Positions 49,331 to 59,901 of a stretch of DNA of 64,000 nt are shown here, piece by piece. A program made the translations under genes and the position numbers. A model generated the notes under the pieces. It saw only the letters and a program-made list of their open reading frames with translations. It was not told the DNA's origin and did no database searches. The first letter of the stretch is position 1, and each line of letters begins with the position of its first letter. The stretch comes from Mycolicibacterium sp. S2-37 (GTDB taxonomy: Bacteria > Actinomycetota > Actinomycetes > Mycobacteriales > Mycobacteriaceae): contig NZ_JAFEVR010000009.1 in NCBI RefSeq assembly GCF_017352375.1, forward strand, positions 1 to 64,000, in the 5' to 3' direction.

Positions 49331-50803
49331 CTAGGACGGTCCGGTGTCCCCGTCGGGGCCGTCGGAGGCGCCCAGCGCCTCCTCCGCCGCGGCCGCCGAC
49401 GCGGAATTCGGTCGTTTGCGCAGCACCCAGCCCTCGATATTGCGCTGCGGACCCGCCGACACGGCCAGCGCACCCGGCGGGACGTCGTCGCGCACCACGG
49501 TGCCGGCCCCGGTGTACGCGCCGTCGCCGATCGTGACCGGCGCGACGAACATCGTGTCCGAACCGGTCCTGACGTGCGATCCGATGGTGGTTCGGCTCTT
49601 GTTCTCCCCGTCGTAGTTGACGAAGACGCTCGACGCGCCGATGTTGCTGTGTTCACCGATGTCGGCGTCACCGACGTAGGTCAGGTGGGGCACCTTGGTG
49701 CCGGCGCCCAGCGTCGCGTTCTTGGTCTCGACGAACGCCCCCAGCTTGCCGGCGGCCCCGAGGGTGGTACCCGGACGCAGGTAGGTGAAGGGTCCGACGG
49801 TGGCGCCGTCGCCGATCACCGACGATGAGCCGTGGGTCCGCACGACCGTCGCACCGTCGCCGACGGTCACATCGGTCAGGGTGGTGTCGGGTCCGACCTC
49901 GCTGCGGCCGCCCACCCGGGTGTGGCCCAACAGCTGGGTGCCGGGGCGGATGAGGGTGTCCCGGCCGATGGTCACGTCGATGTCGATCCAGGTGGACGTC
50001 GGGTCGATCACCGTCACGCCTGCCCGCTGGTGGCGCTCGACGATTCGCCGGTTCAGCTCGGCGCCCAGCGTGGCCAGTTGCACGCGGTCGTTGACGCCGG
50101 CGACCAGCGCGCTGTCCTCGACGTGTTCGGCTCGTACGGTGCGGCCGTCCTGGCGCAGGATCGCCACCACGTCGGTGAGGTACAGCTCGTGCTGGGCGTT
50201 GTCCGAGCTCAACCGGCTCAACGCGGACCTCAGGGCGTCGGCGTCGAACGCGTAGACGCCGGCGTTGACCTCGCGGATCGCGCGCTGCGACGGGTCGGCG
50301 TCGGCTTCCTCGACGATGCCGGTGATCTCGTCGCCGGTGCGCAGGATGCGTCCGTAGCCGGTCGGATCGGCGACGGTGGTGGTGAGGATGGTGGCCGCCG
50401 CGGCTCCGATGCCGTGGGTGGCGAGCAGACCGGCGATGGTGGCGCCGTCGAGGAGCGGCACGTCACTGCCGGTGATCACCACGACGCCGGCGAAGTCGTC
50501 GGGCAATGCGGCCAGCCCGCACTGCGCGGCGTGACCGGTGCCCTGCTGTTCCTCCTGCACGGCCACGTCGATGCGTCGGCCGAGTTCTGCGGCGAGGTCG
50601 TCGACGGCCGGGACGATGCGATCACGCGCGTGGCCCAGGATCGCCACGAGGTGCTCGGGCGCCACCGCCGCCGCGCTGTGCAGGGCATGGGCCAGCATGC
50701 TGCGGCCGGCCAGGGTGTGTAGGACCTTCGGGGTGTCCGACCGCATCCGGGTGCCCGCCCCCGCCGCGAGAATGAGCACCGCGGTCTCGTTCGGTCCGGT
50801 CAT
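49331..50803 (-). CDS. glmU: Bifunctional GlcNAc-1-P uridyltransferase / GlcN-1-P acetyltransferase
   Basis: 490 residues from ATG 50803, with GAGGA eight bases upstream. The N-terminal pyrophosphorylase domain (about 1-230) has [18 protein letters not shown] and GTGHAAQ. The C-terminal left-handed beta helix (about 255-460) is built of hexapeptide repeats with the acetyltransferase site around [24 protein letters not shown]. It makes UDP-GlcNAc for peptidoglycan and linkage units. Ortholog of Rv1018c; the disordered S/A/G-rich tail is typical of mycobacteria. Confidence 0.97.
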   Translation of the reverse strand: MTGPNETAVLILAAGAGTRMRSDTPKVLHTLAGRSMLAHALHSAAAVAPEHLVAILGHARDRIVPAVDDLAAELGRRIDVAVQEEQQGTGHAAQCGLAALPDDFAGVVVITGSDVPLLDGATIAGLLATHGIGAAAATILTTTVADPTGYGRILRTGDEITGIVEEADADPSQRAIREVNAGVYAFDADALRSALSRLSSDNAQHELYLTDVVAILRQDGRTVRAEHVEDSALVAGVNDRVQLATLGAELNRRIVERHQRAGVTVIDPTSTWIDIDVTIGRDTLIRPGTQLLGHTRVGGRSEVGPDTTLTDVTVGDGATVVRTHGSSSVIGDGATVGPFTYLRPGTTLGAAGKLGAFVETKNATLGAGTKVPHLTYVGDADIGEHSNIGASSVFVNYDGENKSRTTIGSHVRTGSDTMFVAPVTIGDGAYTGAGTVVRDDVPPGALAVSAGPQRNIEGWVLRKRPNSASAAAAEEALGASDGPDGDTGPS

Positions 50804-50894
50804 CGCTGTCGTCCTCATCTAGCGCGAGCGTGCGTGTCTGCACAGGGACACGCCGCTCAGACTGTCATTTCATGCACGCTCGCGGCGGGAAGGG

Positions 50895-50966
50895 CTCCGT
50901 CGCCAGGACTCGAACCTGAACTATCTGAACCAAAATCAGAGGTGCTGCCGATTACACCACGACGGA
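50895..50966 (-). tRNA. tRNA-Gln, anticodon TTG
   Basis: 72-nt cloverleaf on the minus strand. Acceptor TCCGTCG pairs with CGACGGA, discriminator G. The anticodon stem TCTGA/TCAGA holds loop TTTTGGT, so the anticodon is TTG (codons CAA/CAG). The T-arm contains GGTTCGAGT. A TAGAGT at 50986-50981 on the minus strand, 14 bases upstream, is the likely -10. Confidence 0.95.
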
Positions 50967-50997
50967 TCAATCAACCCGAGACTCTAGTCGAAGCGGA

Positions 50998-51003
50998 TAC
51001 AGT
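50998..51003 (+). promoter_or_regulatory. -10 element of the TetR-family gene
   Basis: TACAGT, seven bases, then GTG 51011: leaderless geometry. It overlaps the region that serves the divergent tRNA-Gln promoter. Confidence 0.5.
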
Positions 51004-51010
51004 CGAGGCC

Positions 51011-51649
51011 GTGGCAGCGCCCGAGAAGGAAGCGCGCGCACCCCGCGCCAGGATGACCGGCAGCGAGCGGCGTCAGCAACTCATCGAGATCGCCAAGTCG
51101 CTGTTTGCCCAACGCGGCTACGAGGGCACATCGATCGAGGAGATCGCCCAGCGGGCGAACGTCTCCAAACCCGTCGTCTACGAGCATTTCGGCGGCAAGG
51201 AGGGGCTGTACGCCGTGGTCGTGGACCGCGAGATGTCGGCGCTGCTCGACGGCATCACCTCCTCGCTGACCAACAACCGCTCCCGGGTGCGGGTCGAGCG
51301 GGTCGCGCTGGCCCTGCTGACCTACGTCGAGGAGCGCACCGACGGTTTCCGGATCCTGATCCGCGACTCACCCGCGGCGATCACCTCGGGCACGTATTCG
51401 ACGCTGCTCAATGACGCCGTCAACCAGGTGTCGTCGATCCTGGCGGGCGATTTCGCGCGACGCGGTCTGGATCCGGAGCTCGCGCCGCTCTATGCGCAGG
51501 CCCTCGTCGGGTCGGTGTCGATGACCGCCCAGTGGTGGCTCGACACCCGCGAGCCGAAGAAGGAGGTGGTGGCGGCCCATCTGGTGAACCTGATGTGGAA
51601 CGGGTTGACCCACCTGGAGGCCGACCCTCGACTGCGCGACGAGGACTGA
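51011..51649 (+). CDS. TetR-family transcriptional regulator (Rv1019-like)
   Basis: 212 residues from GTG 51011; a longer open frame upstream runs through tRNA-Gln and is rejected. TetR helix-turn-helix at about 20-65 (RRQQLIEIAKSLFAQRGYEGTSIEEIAQRANVSKPVVYEHFGGKEGLY split over two helices), then an all-helical ligand domain. Its position just upstream of mfd matches Rv1019, reported as an autorepressor also affecting mfd-mazG transcription. Ligand unknown. Confidence 0.92.
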   Translation: MAAPEKEARAPRARMTGSERRQQLIEIAKSLFAQRGYEGTSIEEIAQRANVSKPVVYEHFGGKEGLYAVVVDREMSALLDGITSSLTNNRSRVRVERVALALLTYVEERTDGFRILIRDSPAAITSGTYSTLLNDAVNQVSSILAGDFARRGLDPELAPLYAQALVGSVSMTAQWWLDTREPKKEVVAAHLVNLMWNGLTHLEADPRLRDED

Positions 51650-51662
51650 CCCGCTACCCGCC

Positions 51663-51668
51663 TAGACT
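51663..51668 (+). promoter_or_regulatory. Candidate -10 element of mfd
   Basis: TAGACT lies nine bases before ATG 51678, so the mRNA would carry a leader of only about two or three bases. Confidence 0.4.
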
Positions 51669-51677
51669 GGACCCATC

Positions 51678-54600
51678 ATGACCGCATCGGGGCCCAACCA
51701 TGTCCAAAACCCGATCGCGGGGCTCGTCGAACTGGCGCTGCGCGATCCCTGCCTGACCGACCTCGCCCAGCGCGCCGCGCAACGCCCCGAACGACTCACC
51801 CTGGTCGGACCGGCCAGTGCCCGGCTCCTGGTGGCCGCCGCGCTGGCCTCGACCGGCCCGCTGCTGGTGGTGGCCGCCACCGGCCGCGAAGCCGATGACC
51901 TCACCGCCGAATTGCGCGGCGTCCTCGGTGACGCGGTCGCCCTGTTCCCGTCCTGGGAGACGCTGCCCCACGAGCGGCTCTCCCCCGGGGTGGACACGGT
52001 CGGCGCCCGGATGATGCTGCTGCGGCGGCTGGCGCACCCCGACGACTCCCGCCTCGGTCCGCCGCTGCGGGTGGTCGTGACGACCACCCGCTCGGTGGTC
52101 CAGCCGATGGCACCCGGCCTGGCCGCCGTGGAGCCGGTCACGCTGACCGTCGGTACGGATGCCGATTTCGAGGCGACGATCGCCCGGCTCGTCGAACTGG
52201 CGTACACCCGCGTCGACATGGTGGCCAAACGGGGCGAGTTCGCCGTCCGCGGCGGCATTCTCGACGTCTTCTGCCCGACCGCCGAACACCCCGTCCGCGT
52301 GGAGTTCTGGGGCGACGAGGTCTCCGAGATCCGGATGTTCGCCGTCGCCGACCAGCGGTCGATCCCGGAGATCGAGGTCAGCACGATGATCGCGGTCCCG
52401 TGCCGGGAGCTGCTGATGACCGACGACGTCCGCGAACGCGCCGCCGCCCTGGCCGCCGAGCATCCCACCAACGAGAACACCGTGCCCGGCGCCACCTCGG
52501 ACATGCTGGCGAAGCTGGCCGAGGGCATCCCCGTCGAGGGTATGGAGGCGCTGCTCCCGCTGCTGCGGCCCGGACAACTCTCCATGCTCACCGACCATCT
52601 GCCCGCCATGACACCGGTGCTGGTGTGCGATCCGGAGAAGGTGCGCACGCGGGCGGCCGACCTGATCAAGACCGGCCGTGAATTCCTCGAGGCGTCGTGG
52701 TCGGCTGCCGCGGTCGGCGGGGACGCGCCGATCGACCTGGAGGTGCTCGGCGCGTCGGGCTTCCTCGAGCTGTCCGACGTCCGGGCCGGTGCGCAGGCCG
52801 GCGGACATCCGTGGTGGACGCTGAGCCAGCTCGGCAGCGACTCAGGCGAGGCCATCGAACTCGACATCCGCTCGGCGCCCTCGGCGCGCGGCCACAGCTC
52901 GGTCGAAGAGATCTTCGCGATGCTGCGCGCGCACGTCGCCACCGGCGGATACGCGGCCGTCGTCACACCCGGTCAGGGCACCGCACAGCGCGTCGTCGAG
53001 CAGCTCGCCGAAGCAGACACTCCGGCAACGCTTCTCGAGCCCGGGGCGGAACCCAGGGCCGGTGTCGTCGGGGTCTTGAAAGGTCCGCTGCACGACGGTG
53101 TGGTGCTGCCGGGCTCGTCGCTGGTGATCGTGACCGAAGCTGATCTGACCGGCAGCCGGGTCGCCGCCACCGAGGGCAAACGGCTGGCGGCCAAGCGTCG
53201 CAACGTCGTCGACCCGCTGGCGCTGACCGCGGGCGACCTGGTGGTGCACGACCAGCACGGAATCGGCCGGTTCGTCGAGATGACCGAACGCGTCGTCGGC
53301 GGCGCCCGCCGCGAGTACCTGGTGCTGGAGTACGCCTCATCCAAGCGCGGCGGCGGATCGGACCGGCTGTACGTGCCGATGGATTCGCTCGACCAGCTGT
53401 CGCGCTACGTCGGCGGTGAGGCTCCGTCGCTGTCCAAGCTGGGCGGCAGTGACTGGGCGAACACGAAAACCAAAGCGCGCCGGGCGGTTCGGGAGATCGC
53501 CAGCGAGCTGGTTTCGCTCTACGCCAAGCGGCAGGCCGCGCCGGGGCATGCGTTCGGCCCGGACACCCCGTGGCAGGCCGAGATGGAGGACGCGTTCGGT
53601 TTCACCGAGACCGTCGACCAGATGACCGCCATCACCGAGGTCAAATCCGACATGGAGAAGCCGGTTCCGATGGACCGGGTGATCTGTGGTGACGTCGGCT
53701 ACGGCAAGACCGAGATCGCGGTGCGGGCGGCGTTCAAGGCGGTGCAGGACGGTAAGCAGGTCGCGGTGCTGGTGCCCACCACGCTGCTGGCCGACCAGCA
53801 TCTGCAGACCTTCACCGCCCGCATGGCGGGATTCCCGGTGACCGTGAAGGGATTGTCGCGCTTCACCGATCCCGCCGAGTCGCGTGCGACGCTCGCGGGG
53901 ATGAAGGACGGTTCGGTCGACATCGTGATCGGCACCCACCGGCTGCTGCAGACCGGGGTGACGTGGAAAGACCTCGGACTGATCGTGGTCGACGAGGAGC
54001 AGCGGTTCGGCGTCGAGCACAAAGAGCACATCAAGTCGCTGCGCACGCACGTCGACGTGCTGACGATGTCCGCCACCCCGATTCCCCGCACCCTGGAGAT
54101 GAGCCTGGCCGGCATCCGCGAGATGTCGACGATCCTGACCCCGCCCGAAGAGCGCTATCCGGTGCTGACCTACGTCGGGCCGCACGACGACAAGCAGGTC
54201 GCCGCCGCCCTGCGCCGCGAGTTGTTACGCGACGGGCAGGTGTTCTACATCCACAACCGGGTGCGCACCATCGACCAGGCCGCCTCCCGGATCGCCGGCC
54301 TGGTCCCCGAGGCGCGGGTGGTGGTGGCCCACGGGCAGATGCCCGAGGAGTTGCTCGAGCGGACCGTAGAGGGATTCTGGAACCGCGAGTACGACATCCT
54401 GGTGTGCACGACCATCGTCGAGACGGGCCTGGACATCTCGAACGCCAACACCTTGATCGTCGAGCGGGCCGACACGTTCGGCCTGTCCCAGTTGCATCAG
54501 TTGCGCGGACGCGTCGGCCGCAGCCGGGAGCGGGGTTACGCCTACTTCCTGTATCCGCCCGAGATGCCACTGACCGAGACCGCGTATGACCGGCTCGCCA

Positions 54601-55307
54601 CGATCGCCCAGAACAACGAGCTGGGCGCCGGTATGGCGGTCGCGATGAAGGATCTCGAGATCCGCGGTGCGGGCAACGTACTGGGCGCCGAGCAGTCGGG
54701 TCACGTCGCCGGCGTCGGATTCGACCTCTACGTTCGCCTGGTGGGTGAGGCCGTCGAGGCGTACCGCGCGGCCGCCGACGGGAAAACCGTTGAGACAGCC
54801 GAGGAACCGAAGGATGTGCGGATCGACCTGCCGGTCGACGCACACCTGCCGCCGGACTACATCGGCAGCGACCGCCTCCGCCTGGAGGCCTATCGCAGGC
54901 TCGCTGCGGCGTCGGACGATGCCGGTGTCGACGCGGTCGTCGACGAACTCGTCGACCGCTACGGACCGCTACCGGAGCCGGCCACCCGGCTGGTGGCGGT
55001 CGCACGGCTACGGCTGCTCTGCCGGGAGTACGGCGTCACCGAGTTGAGTTCGGTGTCGGCGGCGACGCTGAAGGTCTCGCCGATGGAGCTGCCGGATTCG
55101 GCGCAGATGCGGCTGAAGCGGATGTACCCGGCGGGGAGTTACCGCGCGACCACGTCGACCGTGACGGTGCCGATTCCGCGGGAGACCGACAGTATCGGTT
55201 CGCCACGCATTCGCGATGCGGAGCTGGTCGGCTTCGTCGCCGGTCTGGTCATGGCGTTGAGTGGGAAGCCGCAGGCGGAAATTGATATAACGAAGTTCAC
55301 CGGTTAG
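51678..55307 (+). CDS. mfd: Transcription-repair coupling factor
   Basis: 1209 residues, usual length. Removes RNA polymerase stalled at lesions and recruits UvrA. UvrB-homology N-terminus (about 20-350, [23 protein letters not shown]), RNAP-interaction domain (about 500-570, [15 protein letters not shown]), and RecG-like translocase with Walker [15 protein letters not shown], box [13 protein letters not shown] and motif [18 protein letters not shown]. The C-terminal TRCF domain follows. Ortholog of Rv1020; mazG follows 8 bp later. Confidence 0.97.
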   Translation: MTASGPNHVQNPIAGLVELALRDPCLTDLAQRAAQRPERLTLVGPASARLLVAAALASTGPLLVVAATGREADDLTAELRGVLGDAVALFPSWETLPHERLSPGVDTVGARMMLLRRLAHPDDSRLGPPLRVVVTTTRSVVQPMAPGLAAVEPVTLTVGTDADFEATIARLVELAYTRVDMVAKRGEFAVRGGILDVFCPTAEHPVRVEFWGDEVSEIRMFAVADQRSIPEIEVSTMIAVPCRELLMTDDVRERAAALAAEHPTNENTVPGATSDMLAKLAEGIPVEGMEALLPLLRPGQLSMLTDHLPAMTPVLVCDPEKVRTRAADLIKTGREFLEASWSAAAVGGDAPIDLEVLGASGFLELSDVRAGAQAGGHPWWTLSQLGSDSGEAIELDIRSAPSARGHSSVEEIFAMLRAHVATGGYAAVVTPGQGTAQRVVEQLAEADTPATLLEPGAEPRAGVVGVLKGPLHDGVVLPGSSLVIVTEADLTGSRVAATEGKRLAAKRRNVVDPLALTAGDLVVHDQHGIGRFVEMTERVVGGARREYLVLEYASSKRGGGSDRLYVPMDSLDQLSRYVGGEAPSLSKLGGSDWANTKTKARRAVREIASELVSLYAKRQAAPGHAFGPDTPWQAEMEDAFGFTETVDQMTAITEVKSDMEKPVPMDRVICGDVGYGKTEIAVRAAFKAVQDGKQVAVLVPTTLLADQHLQTFTARMAGFPVTVKGLSRFTDPAESRATLAGMKDGSVDIVIGTHRLLQTGVTWKDLGLIVVDEEQRFGVEHKEHIKSLRTHVDVLTMSATPIPRTLEMSLAGIREMSTILTPPEERYPVLTYVGPHDDKQVAAALRRELLRDGQVFYIHNRVRTIDQAASRIAGLVPEARVVVAHGQMPEELLERTVEGFWNREYDILVCTTIVETGLDISNANTLIVERADTFGLSQLHQLRGRVGRSRERGYAYFLYPPEMPLTETAYDRLATIAQNNELGAGMAVAMKDLEIRGAGNVLGAEQSGHVAGVGFDLYVRLVGEAVEAYRAAADGKTVETAEEPKDVRIDLPVDAHLPPDYIGSDRLRLEAYRRLAAASDDAGVDAVVDELVDRYGPLPEPATRLVAVARLRLLCREYGVTELSSVSAATLKVSPMELPDSAQMRLKRMYPAGSYRATTSTVTVPIPRETDSIGSPRIRDAELVGFVAGLVMALSGKPQAEIDITKFTG

Positions 55308-55315
55308 GGGGTGCC

Positions 55316-56293
55316 ATGACGGTCGTCCTGGTGGATCCGCGCCGCCCCTCTCTCGTCCCGGTCGAAGCCGTCGAGTTGTTGGCAGGCGATGTGCAGTACA
55401 CCGAGGAGATGCCGATCAAGGTGCCGTGGTCGCTGCCCGCCGCGCGACCGTGCTTCGCTGGTGACGCCGATGACGAGCGGGCGCCGGTGCTGCTGTCCTC
55501 GGACCCCGAGCATCCCGCGGTGCGGGCGCGACTGGCGGCGGGGGACAGGCTGATCGCGGCGCCCGAGGCGGCCTCGGGTGAGCGGCTGGTCGATGCCGTG
55601 GCGATGATGGACAAGCTGCGGACCGCCGGACCGTGGGAGAGCGAGCAGACCCACGATTCGCTGCGGCGGTATCTGCTGGAGGAGACCTACGAGCTGTTCG
55701 ATGCGGTGCGCAGCGGCGACGCTGACCTGATGCGCGAAGAGCTCGGAGATGTGTTGCTGCAGGTGCTGTTTCATGCGCGTATCGCCGAGGATGCGCCGCA
55801 GCACGCCTTCACCATCGACGACGTCGCCGATGCGCTGGTGCGAAAGTTGGGCAACCGGGTTCCCGCAGTGCTTGCGGGGGAGGAGATCTCGCTGGAGGCT
55901 CAGCTGGCGCAATGGGAGGAGCGCAAGGCGCTGGAGAAGGCGCGGCGGGGGGTGGTGTCGTCGATGGATGACGTGCCGACCGGTCAGCCCGCGCTGGCGC
56001 TGGCACAGAAGGTGCTCGCGCGTGCTGCGCAGGCCGGGCTGCCGGCCGACCTGGTGCCCGCCGGCCTGGTGACGGTCACCATCTCGGCCGAGGAGGACGC
56101 CGAGAACGCCCTGCGGACTGAGGTTCTCGAGTTCATGGACACGGTGCGTGCAGTCGAGCGGGAGATCGCCGCGAGTCGGCGGGGCGCCGATGTACCCGAG
56201 GAGCTCGACGGCTCGGCACTGAGCGACATCACCGAAGAGGAGTGGCGGGCACACTGGCCGACAGCCGAGGCTGTCGAGCCCGAGCGACACTAA
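55316..56293 (+). CDS. mazG: Nucleoside triphosphate pyrophosphohydrolase MazG
   Basis: 325 residues from ATG 55316, with GGGGTG upstream. The MazG domain (about 90-205) has the metal motif EETYELFDAV and EELGDVLLQVLFHARI (EExxE...ExxD). It hydrolyses NTPs, in mycobacteria notably oxidised dCTP analogues, to monophosphates and PPi. The N-terminal 85 residues are an actinobacterial extension, and the C-terminus lacks the full second MazG domain of E. coli. Ortholog of Rv1021, in an operon with mfd. Confidence 0.93.
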   Translation: MTVVLVDPRRPSLVPVEAVELLAGDVQYTEEMPIKVPWSLPAARPCFAGDADDERAPVLLSSDPEHPAVRARLAAGDRLIAAPEAASGERLVDAVAMMDKLRTAGPWESEQTHDSLRRYLLEETYELFDAVRSGDADLMREELGDVLLQVLFHARIAEDAPQHAFTIDDVADALVRKLGNRVPAVLAGEEISLEAQLAQWEERKALEKARRGVVSSMDDVPTGQPALALAQKVLARAAQAGLPADLVPAGLVTVTISAEEDAENALRTEVLEFMDTVRAVEREIAASRRGADVPEELDGSALSDITEEEWRAHWPTAEAVEPERH

Positions 56294-56298
56294 CGCAG

Positions 56299-56326
56299 GG
56301 GCGGGATTCCGCCCGATTTCCCGCCC
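56299..56326. terminator. Hairpin terminator between mazG and efeB
   Basis: GGGCGGGA (56299-56306) pairs with TCCCGCCC (56319-56326); 12-base loop. It lies between two convergent genes. No T-tract. Confidence 0.5.
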
Positions 56327-56352
56327 TGACGTTACTGTTGTCGCCGCATGAC

Positions 56353-57681
56353 TCAGGCGAACAGCGTCGAACCCCAGTACGCCGTCGAGTCTCCCTCGGG
56401 CAGCCCCGGCGGACAGGCGAACACCGCCGTCCCGGTATGGGTGATGTACTCGTTCATCGCGTCTTTGCGCGACATCTCGGCCTGCATCGGGATGAACTGC
56501 TTGACCGGATCACGGACGAACGCGATGAAGAACAGACCGGCGTCCAGATGCCCCAGGCCGTCGGTGCCGTCGGTGAAGTTGTAACCGCGCCGCAGGATCT
56601 CGATGCCGCCCAGATTCTGCGGTGACACCAGCCGGACGTGGGCGTCCTTGTCGATCAACGGTTCACCCCGGCCGTTGGTGAGGTCGAGATTGAGTTCCTC
56701 GAACTCCTCGACCAGGCCGTTGGGTGCGCCGCTGCCCTTCTGCCGACCGATCACCCGCTCCTGTTCGAGTAGGGTCGTGCGGTCCCAGTTCTCGATGCGC
56801 ATCCGGATTCGACGCGTCACCAGATAGCTTCCGCCGGTGAGCCATTCGGGCCCGTCGCCGTCGGCGACCCAGACGAACTTGTCGATCAGGTCGGTTTCCT
56901 CGGCTTTGATGTTGGCCGTGCCGTCCTTGAAACCGAACAGGTTTCGCGGCGTCGCCTGCTCCGCTGTCGTCGAGCTGGTGCGCCCGAACCCGAGTTGGGT
57001 GTAGCGCACGGCCACGGTGCCGAATCCGACCCGCGCCAGGTTGCGGACCGCGTGGAACGCCACCTGCGGATCGTTCGCGCACGCCTGCACGACGATGTCC
57101 CCGCCGCACCGGTTCGGGTCCATCGTCTCGTTGGGGAACTTCGGCAGATCGACCAGCTGCTCGGGTTTGCGATCGGCGATACCGAAGCGGTCCTTACCGT
57201 CCTTGACGAAGAACGAGGGCCCGAAGCCGATGGTCAGCGTCAGCTGCGACGCCGGCAGCCCGAGCGCCTCGCCGGTGTCGCCCGGCGGCGCGTAGGGATT
57301 GCCGTCGATCGCGCCCTGGCTGACCGCCTCGTCGCCCTTGGCCATCCGTTCGGCCATCTCTGTCCACTGCTGAAGCAGGCCGATGACGTCCTCACGGCTG
57401 TCGGTGGTGACGTCGAAGACGCAGAACGTCATCCGGTCCTGCTGTGCGGTGACGATCCCGGCCTGATGCTCACCGCGGAAGTCCACCGGCGACTGCAGGC
57501 CCGCGGTCGACGTCGTGGCCGCCGACGCCCGGCCGGCGAGTGCACCCGCACCGGCCGCGCCGACCACCGCGGCCGTCACCCCCGCCGCGCCGAACAGCTT
57601 CCGACGGGAGAGACCGGCGGCGGGCGGGGCGTCCTCGGACTGGGCAGGACCCTGCTGCGGATTACTGGGGAGCGACGACAC
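56353..57681 (-). CDS. efeB: Dye-decolorizing haem peroxidase EfeB
   Basis: 442 residues from GTG 57681. Tat signal peptide with twin arginine SRRKLFGAAG (about residues 25-35). DyP fold with the haem-pocket motif FGFKDGTANI (GxxDG), the distal region around ASQLTLTIGFGPSFF, and a long C-terminal domain. It is exported folded and acts in iron acquisition with EfeO and EfeU, or as a peroxidase. It overlaps efeO by 20 bp, closing the efeUOB operon. Confidence 0.94.
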   Translation of the reverse strand: MSSLPSNPQQGPAQSEDAPPAAGLSRRKLFGAAGVTAAVVGAAGAGALAGRASAATTSTAGLQSPVDFRGEHQAGIVTAQQDRMTFCVFDVTTDSREDVIGLLQQWTEMAERMAKGDEAVSQGAIDGNPYAPPGDTGEALGLPASQLTLTIGFGPSFFVKDGKDRFGIADRKPEQLVDLPKFPNETMDPNRCGGDIVVQACANDPQVAFHAVRNLARVGFGTVAVRYTQLGFGRTSSTTAEQATPRNLFGFKDGTANIKAEETDLIDKFVWVADGDGPEWLTGGSYLVTRRIRMRIENWDRTTLLEQERVIGRQKGSGAPNGLVEEFEELNLDLTNGRGEPLIDKDAHVRLVSPQNLGGIEILRRGYNFTDGTDGLGHLDAGLFFIAFVRDPVKQFIPMQAEMSRKDAMNEYITHTGTAVFACPPGLPEGDSTAYWGSTLFA

Positions 57682-58825
57682 CCTGCACCTGGCTGACTTC
57701 CTTGCTGAGCGCGTCGATCGCGCGTGACAACTCCTGGCGCTGCGGCTCGGTCACCTTGTCGTAGGACACGAACCCGTCGCCTTCGCGGTAGCGCTCGAGC
57801 AGCGCCTCCACATCTTCGAACCGCTGATCCACCCGCTTGCCCAGCTCGGCGTCGCGCTCGTCGAGGATCGGCCGGACCGAGGCGACGGCGGTCTGCGAAC
57901 CCTGCAGGTTGGCGTTGAAGTCCCACAGGTCGGTGTGGCTGAAGATGTCCTCTTCACCGGTGATCTTGCTGATCGCGATCTCGTCGAGCAGACCCTGGGC
58001 GCCGCCGGCGATCTGCGTCGAGTCGATCGTGTAATCCGGCGCCTTGACGCCGTCGTTGAGTTCCTTGACATCGGCGACCAGCTGGTCGCCGAGTGCGTTG
58101 GCGTCGGGCTGCAGGCCCGTCACCCAGAGCTGCTTCTCCAGTGCGTGGAAGCCGGTCCACTTCTGACCGGGCTCGAGGTCGGCCTCGCGCAGGTCGATGC
58201 GCGGGTCCAGATCGTTGGGGAACGATTCGGCGACCGGCTCGATGCGCTCGAAGTAGACCCGTGAGGTCGGGAACTGCGCCTTGGCCGATTCGACGTCCCC
58301 GGCCTTGATCGCGGCCACGAATGCCTCGACGGCCGGCACCAGCGCATCGGTCTGGCTGATCACATACCGCTTGTAGCTGTCGGCGGCCTCTTTGAACTTG
58401 CCCTCGGTGTCGACCTGCTTGGCCTCACCGGTCACGACGAAGTCGCTGCGGATGCCGTCGCCGACCATGCCCGGGCGGCACGAGGTCTGGTAGGTGCCCG
58501 GCTGGGACAGCTGCACGACGAGCTTGCGCTGCAGTCCGGGCGAGATGTTCTCCACCTCACCCATGACCCGGTCGCCCTCGCCGTAGACGTAGAACTCGGT
58601 GACCTTGTTGCCGTTGTTGGTCACCACGAAGGTGCTCGGGCCGGTCGTGGCCTCGGTGCCCGACAGAGTGCAGGCGTCGTCGGCGGCCTCGACGGTGATC
58701 TCACCGGAGCCGCTCGCGCCGCTCTCGCTGGACTGCTCCTTGGCCTGGCAGCCGGCCAGTGACAGGCCGGCGAGCAACGCTGCGGCCGCGGCGAGGCCGG
58801 CTTTGGCTCCTGGGGTGACGTTCAC
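57662..58825 (-). CDS. efeO: Iron-uptake lipoprotein EfeO
   Basis: 387 residues from GTG 58825 (AAAGG upstream), overlapping the efeU stop as GTGA. Lipobox LAGLSLAGC, then an N-terminal cupredoxin-like domain (about 40-130, EITVEAADDACTLSG, with the PGTYQTSCRPGM copper/iron loop). The C-terminal M75 imelysin domain (about 140-385) has the HxxE metal motif in GFHALEKQLW. It binds iron outside the membrane and passes it to EfeU. Confidence 0.94.
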   Translation of the reverse strand: MNVTPGAKAGLAAAAALLAGLSLAGCQAKEQSSESGASGSGEITVEAADDACTLSGTEATTGPSTFVVTNNGNKVTEFYVYGEGDRVMGEVENISPGLQRKLVVQLSQPGTYQTSCRPGMVGDGIRSDFVVTGEAKQVDTEGKFKEAADSYKRYVISQTDALVPAVEAFVAAIKAGDVESAKAQFPTSRVYFERIEPVAESFPNDLDPRIDLREADLEPGQKWTGFHALEKQLWVTGLQPDANALGDQLVADVKELNDGVKAPDYTIDSTQIAGGAQGLLDEIAISKITGEEDIFSHTDLWDFNANLQGSQTAVASVRPILDERDAELGKRVDQRFEDVEALLERYREGDGFVSYDKVTEPQRQELSRAIDALSKEVSQVQGVVAPQ

Positions 58826-59727
58826 GTGGTGGACCTTTCGGACGATGGGGTGGGGGTGGGGTCGGGTTTCGCGGCCGCACGGGTGGGACGCAGGTAGACG
58901 AACAGCACGACGGTCAGATACGCCAGCCAGCCGATGAGCTGGAGGACGGTCGGCGTCGGCGTGACGTTGAAGATCCCCTGGATCACCTCGCCGTACCACG
59001 CCGACCAGTTGAACCACGAGGAGATGTCGAACGCGCGCGTCGACAGACCGGGCAGCCAGCCGACGGTCTGGAGCGCGCCGATGCCGTAGGACAGGATCCC
59101 CGCGGCGACCACGATGAGGAACACGCCCGTGTACTTGAAGAACTTCGCCAGGTTGATGCGGATCGCGCCGGCGTACATGCCGTAGGCGATCACCGCGGCG
59201 ATCAGCACGCCGAGGACCAGGCCGACCAGCGGCCACGCGGTCTCGGCCTCGGCGTAGCCGACCATGAACAGGGCGGTCTCCACGCCCTCACGGCCGACGG
59301 CCAGGAACGCCAGCGCCGTCACGGCGTATGCGCCGGTCTCCAGTGCCCTACCCATGCTGCTGCGCAACTCGCCCGACAGTCCGGCGGCCGCCGATCTCAT
59401 CCACAGCACCATCGTCGTGACGATCGCGACAGCGATGAGCGACGCGACGCCCGCGATGGCCTCCGCGCCCAGCCCGGTGATCGTGTACGCGCTGAACTGG
59501 ATCGCCAGGAACACGATGACCGTCATGGCCACCGCAGCTCCGACACCCAGCCACACCCATTTCAGGGCGTCGCGCCGGTCGGATTTGACGAGGAACGCCA
59601 CCAGGATCGTGACCACGATGGCTGCTTCGAGGCCTTCACGCAGCCCGATCAGGCCGCTACCGAACAGTTGCGACGTGACATTGGGTGCAGCTAGGAAAGT
59701 GGTCGCACCACTCATGACGACCGACAT
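58822..59727 (-). CDS. efeU: Ferrous/ferric iron permease EfeU (FTR1 family)
   Basis: 301 residues from ATG 59727 with GAGG upstream. Seven predicted membrane segments. Two REGLE-type iron-transfer motifs: LREGLEAAIVV (about residue 31) and VGREGVETALF (about 146). It forms the channel of the EfeUOB system. The upstream region carries two abutting IdeR-like boxes, so iron-replete repression is expected. Confidence 0.95.
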   Translation of the reverse strand: MSVVMSGATTFLAAPNVTSQLFGSGLIGLREGLEAAIVVTILVAFLVKSDRRDALKWVWLGVGAAVAMTVIVFLAIQFSAYTITGLGAEAIAGVASLIAVAIVTTMVLWMRSAAAGLSGELRSSMGRALETGAYAVTALAFLAVGREGVETALFMVGYAEAETAWPLVGLVLGVLIAAVIAYGMYAGAIRINLAKFFKYTGVFLIVVAAGILSYGIGALQTVGWLPGLSTRAFDISSWFNWSAWYGEVIQGIFNVTPTPTVLQLIGWLAYLTVVLFVYLRPTRAAAKPDPTPTPSSERSTT

Positions 59728-59758
59728 TGACCGACCTCGCTACCAGGGACTTCCGAAC

Positions 59759-59777
59759 ATTGCTTCGGCTAACCAAA
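59759..59777 (-). promoter_or_regulatory. IdeR-like iron box 2 upstream of efeU
   Basis: On the minus strand TTTGGTTAGCCGAAGCAAT matches 14 of 19 positions of the DtxR/IdeR consensus TTAGGTTAGSCTAACCTAA, including the core GGTTAGCC. It lies 32 bp before the efeU ATG. Confidence 0.65.
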
Positions 59778-59778
59778 G

Positions 59779-59797
59779 CAAGGTGTGCCTACCTTAA
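59779..59797 (-). promoter_or_regulatory. IdeR-like iron box 1 upstream of efeU
   Basis: On the minus strand TTAAGGTAGGCACACCTTG matches 13 of 19 consensus positions. It directly abuts box 2 with one base between them. Confidence 0.6.
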
Positions 59798-59901
59798 CAG
59801 TGCTGACTGGAGCAACGTATCTGTTCGCCACGGCGCCACTGACGGCGCATAGGCCCGAACGCATGGAACTATGGGGACACGGAAGGGGTTGAGGGAGTCC
59901 G

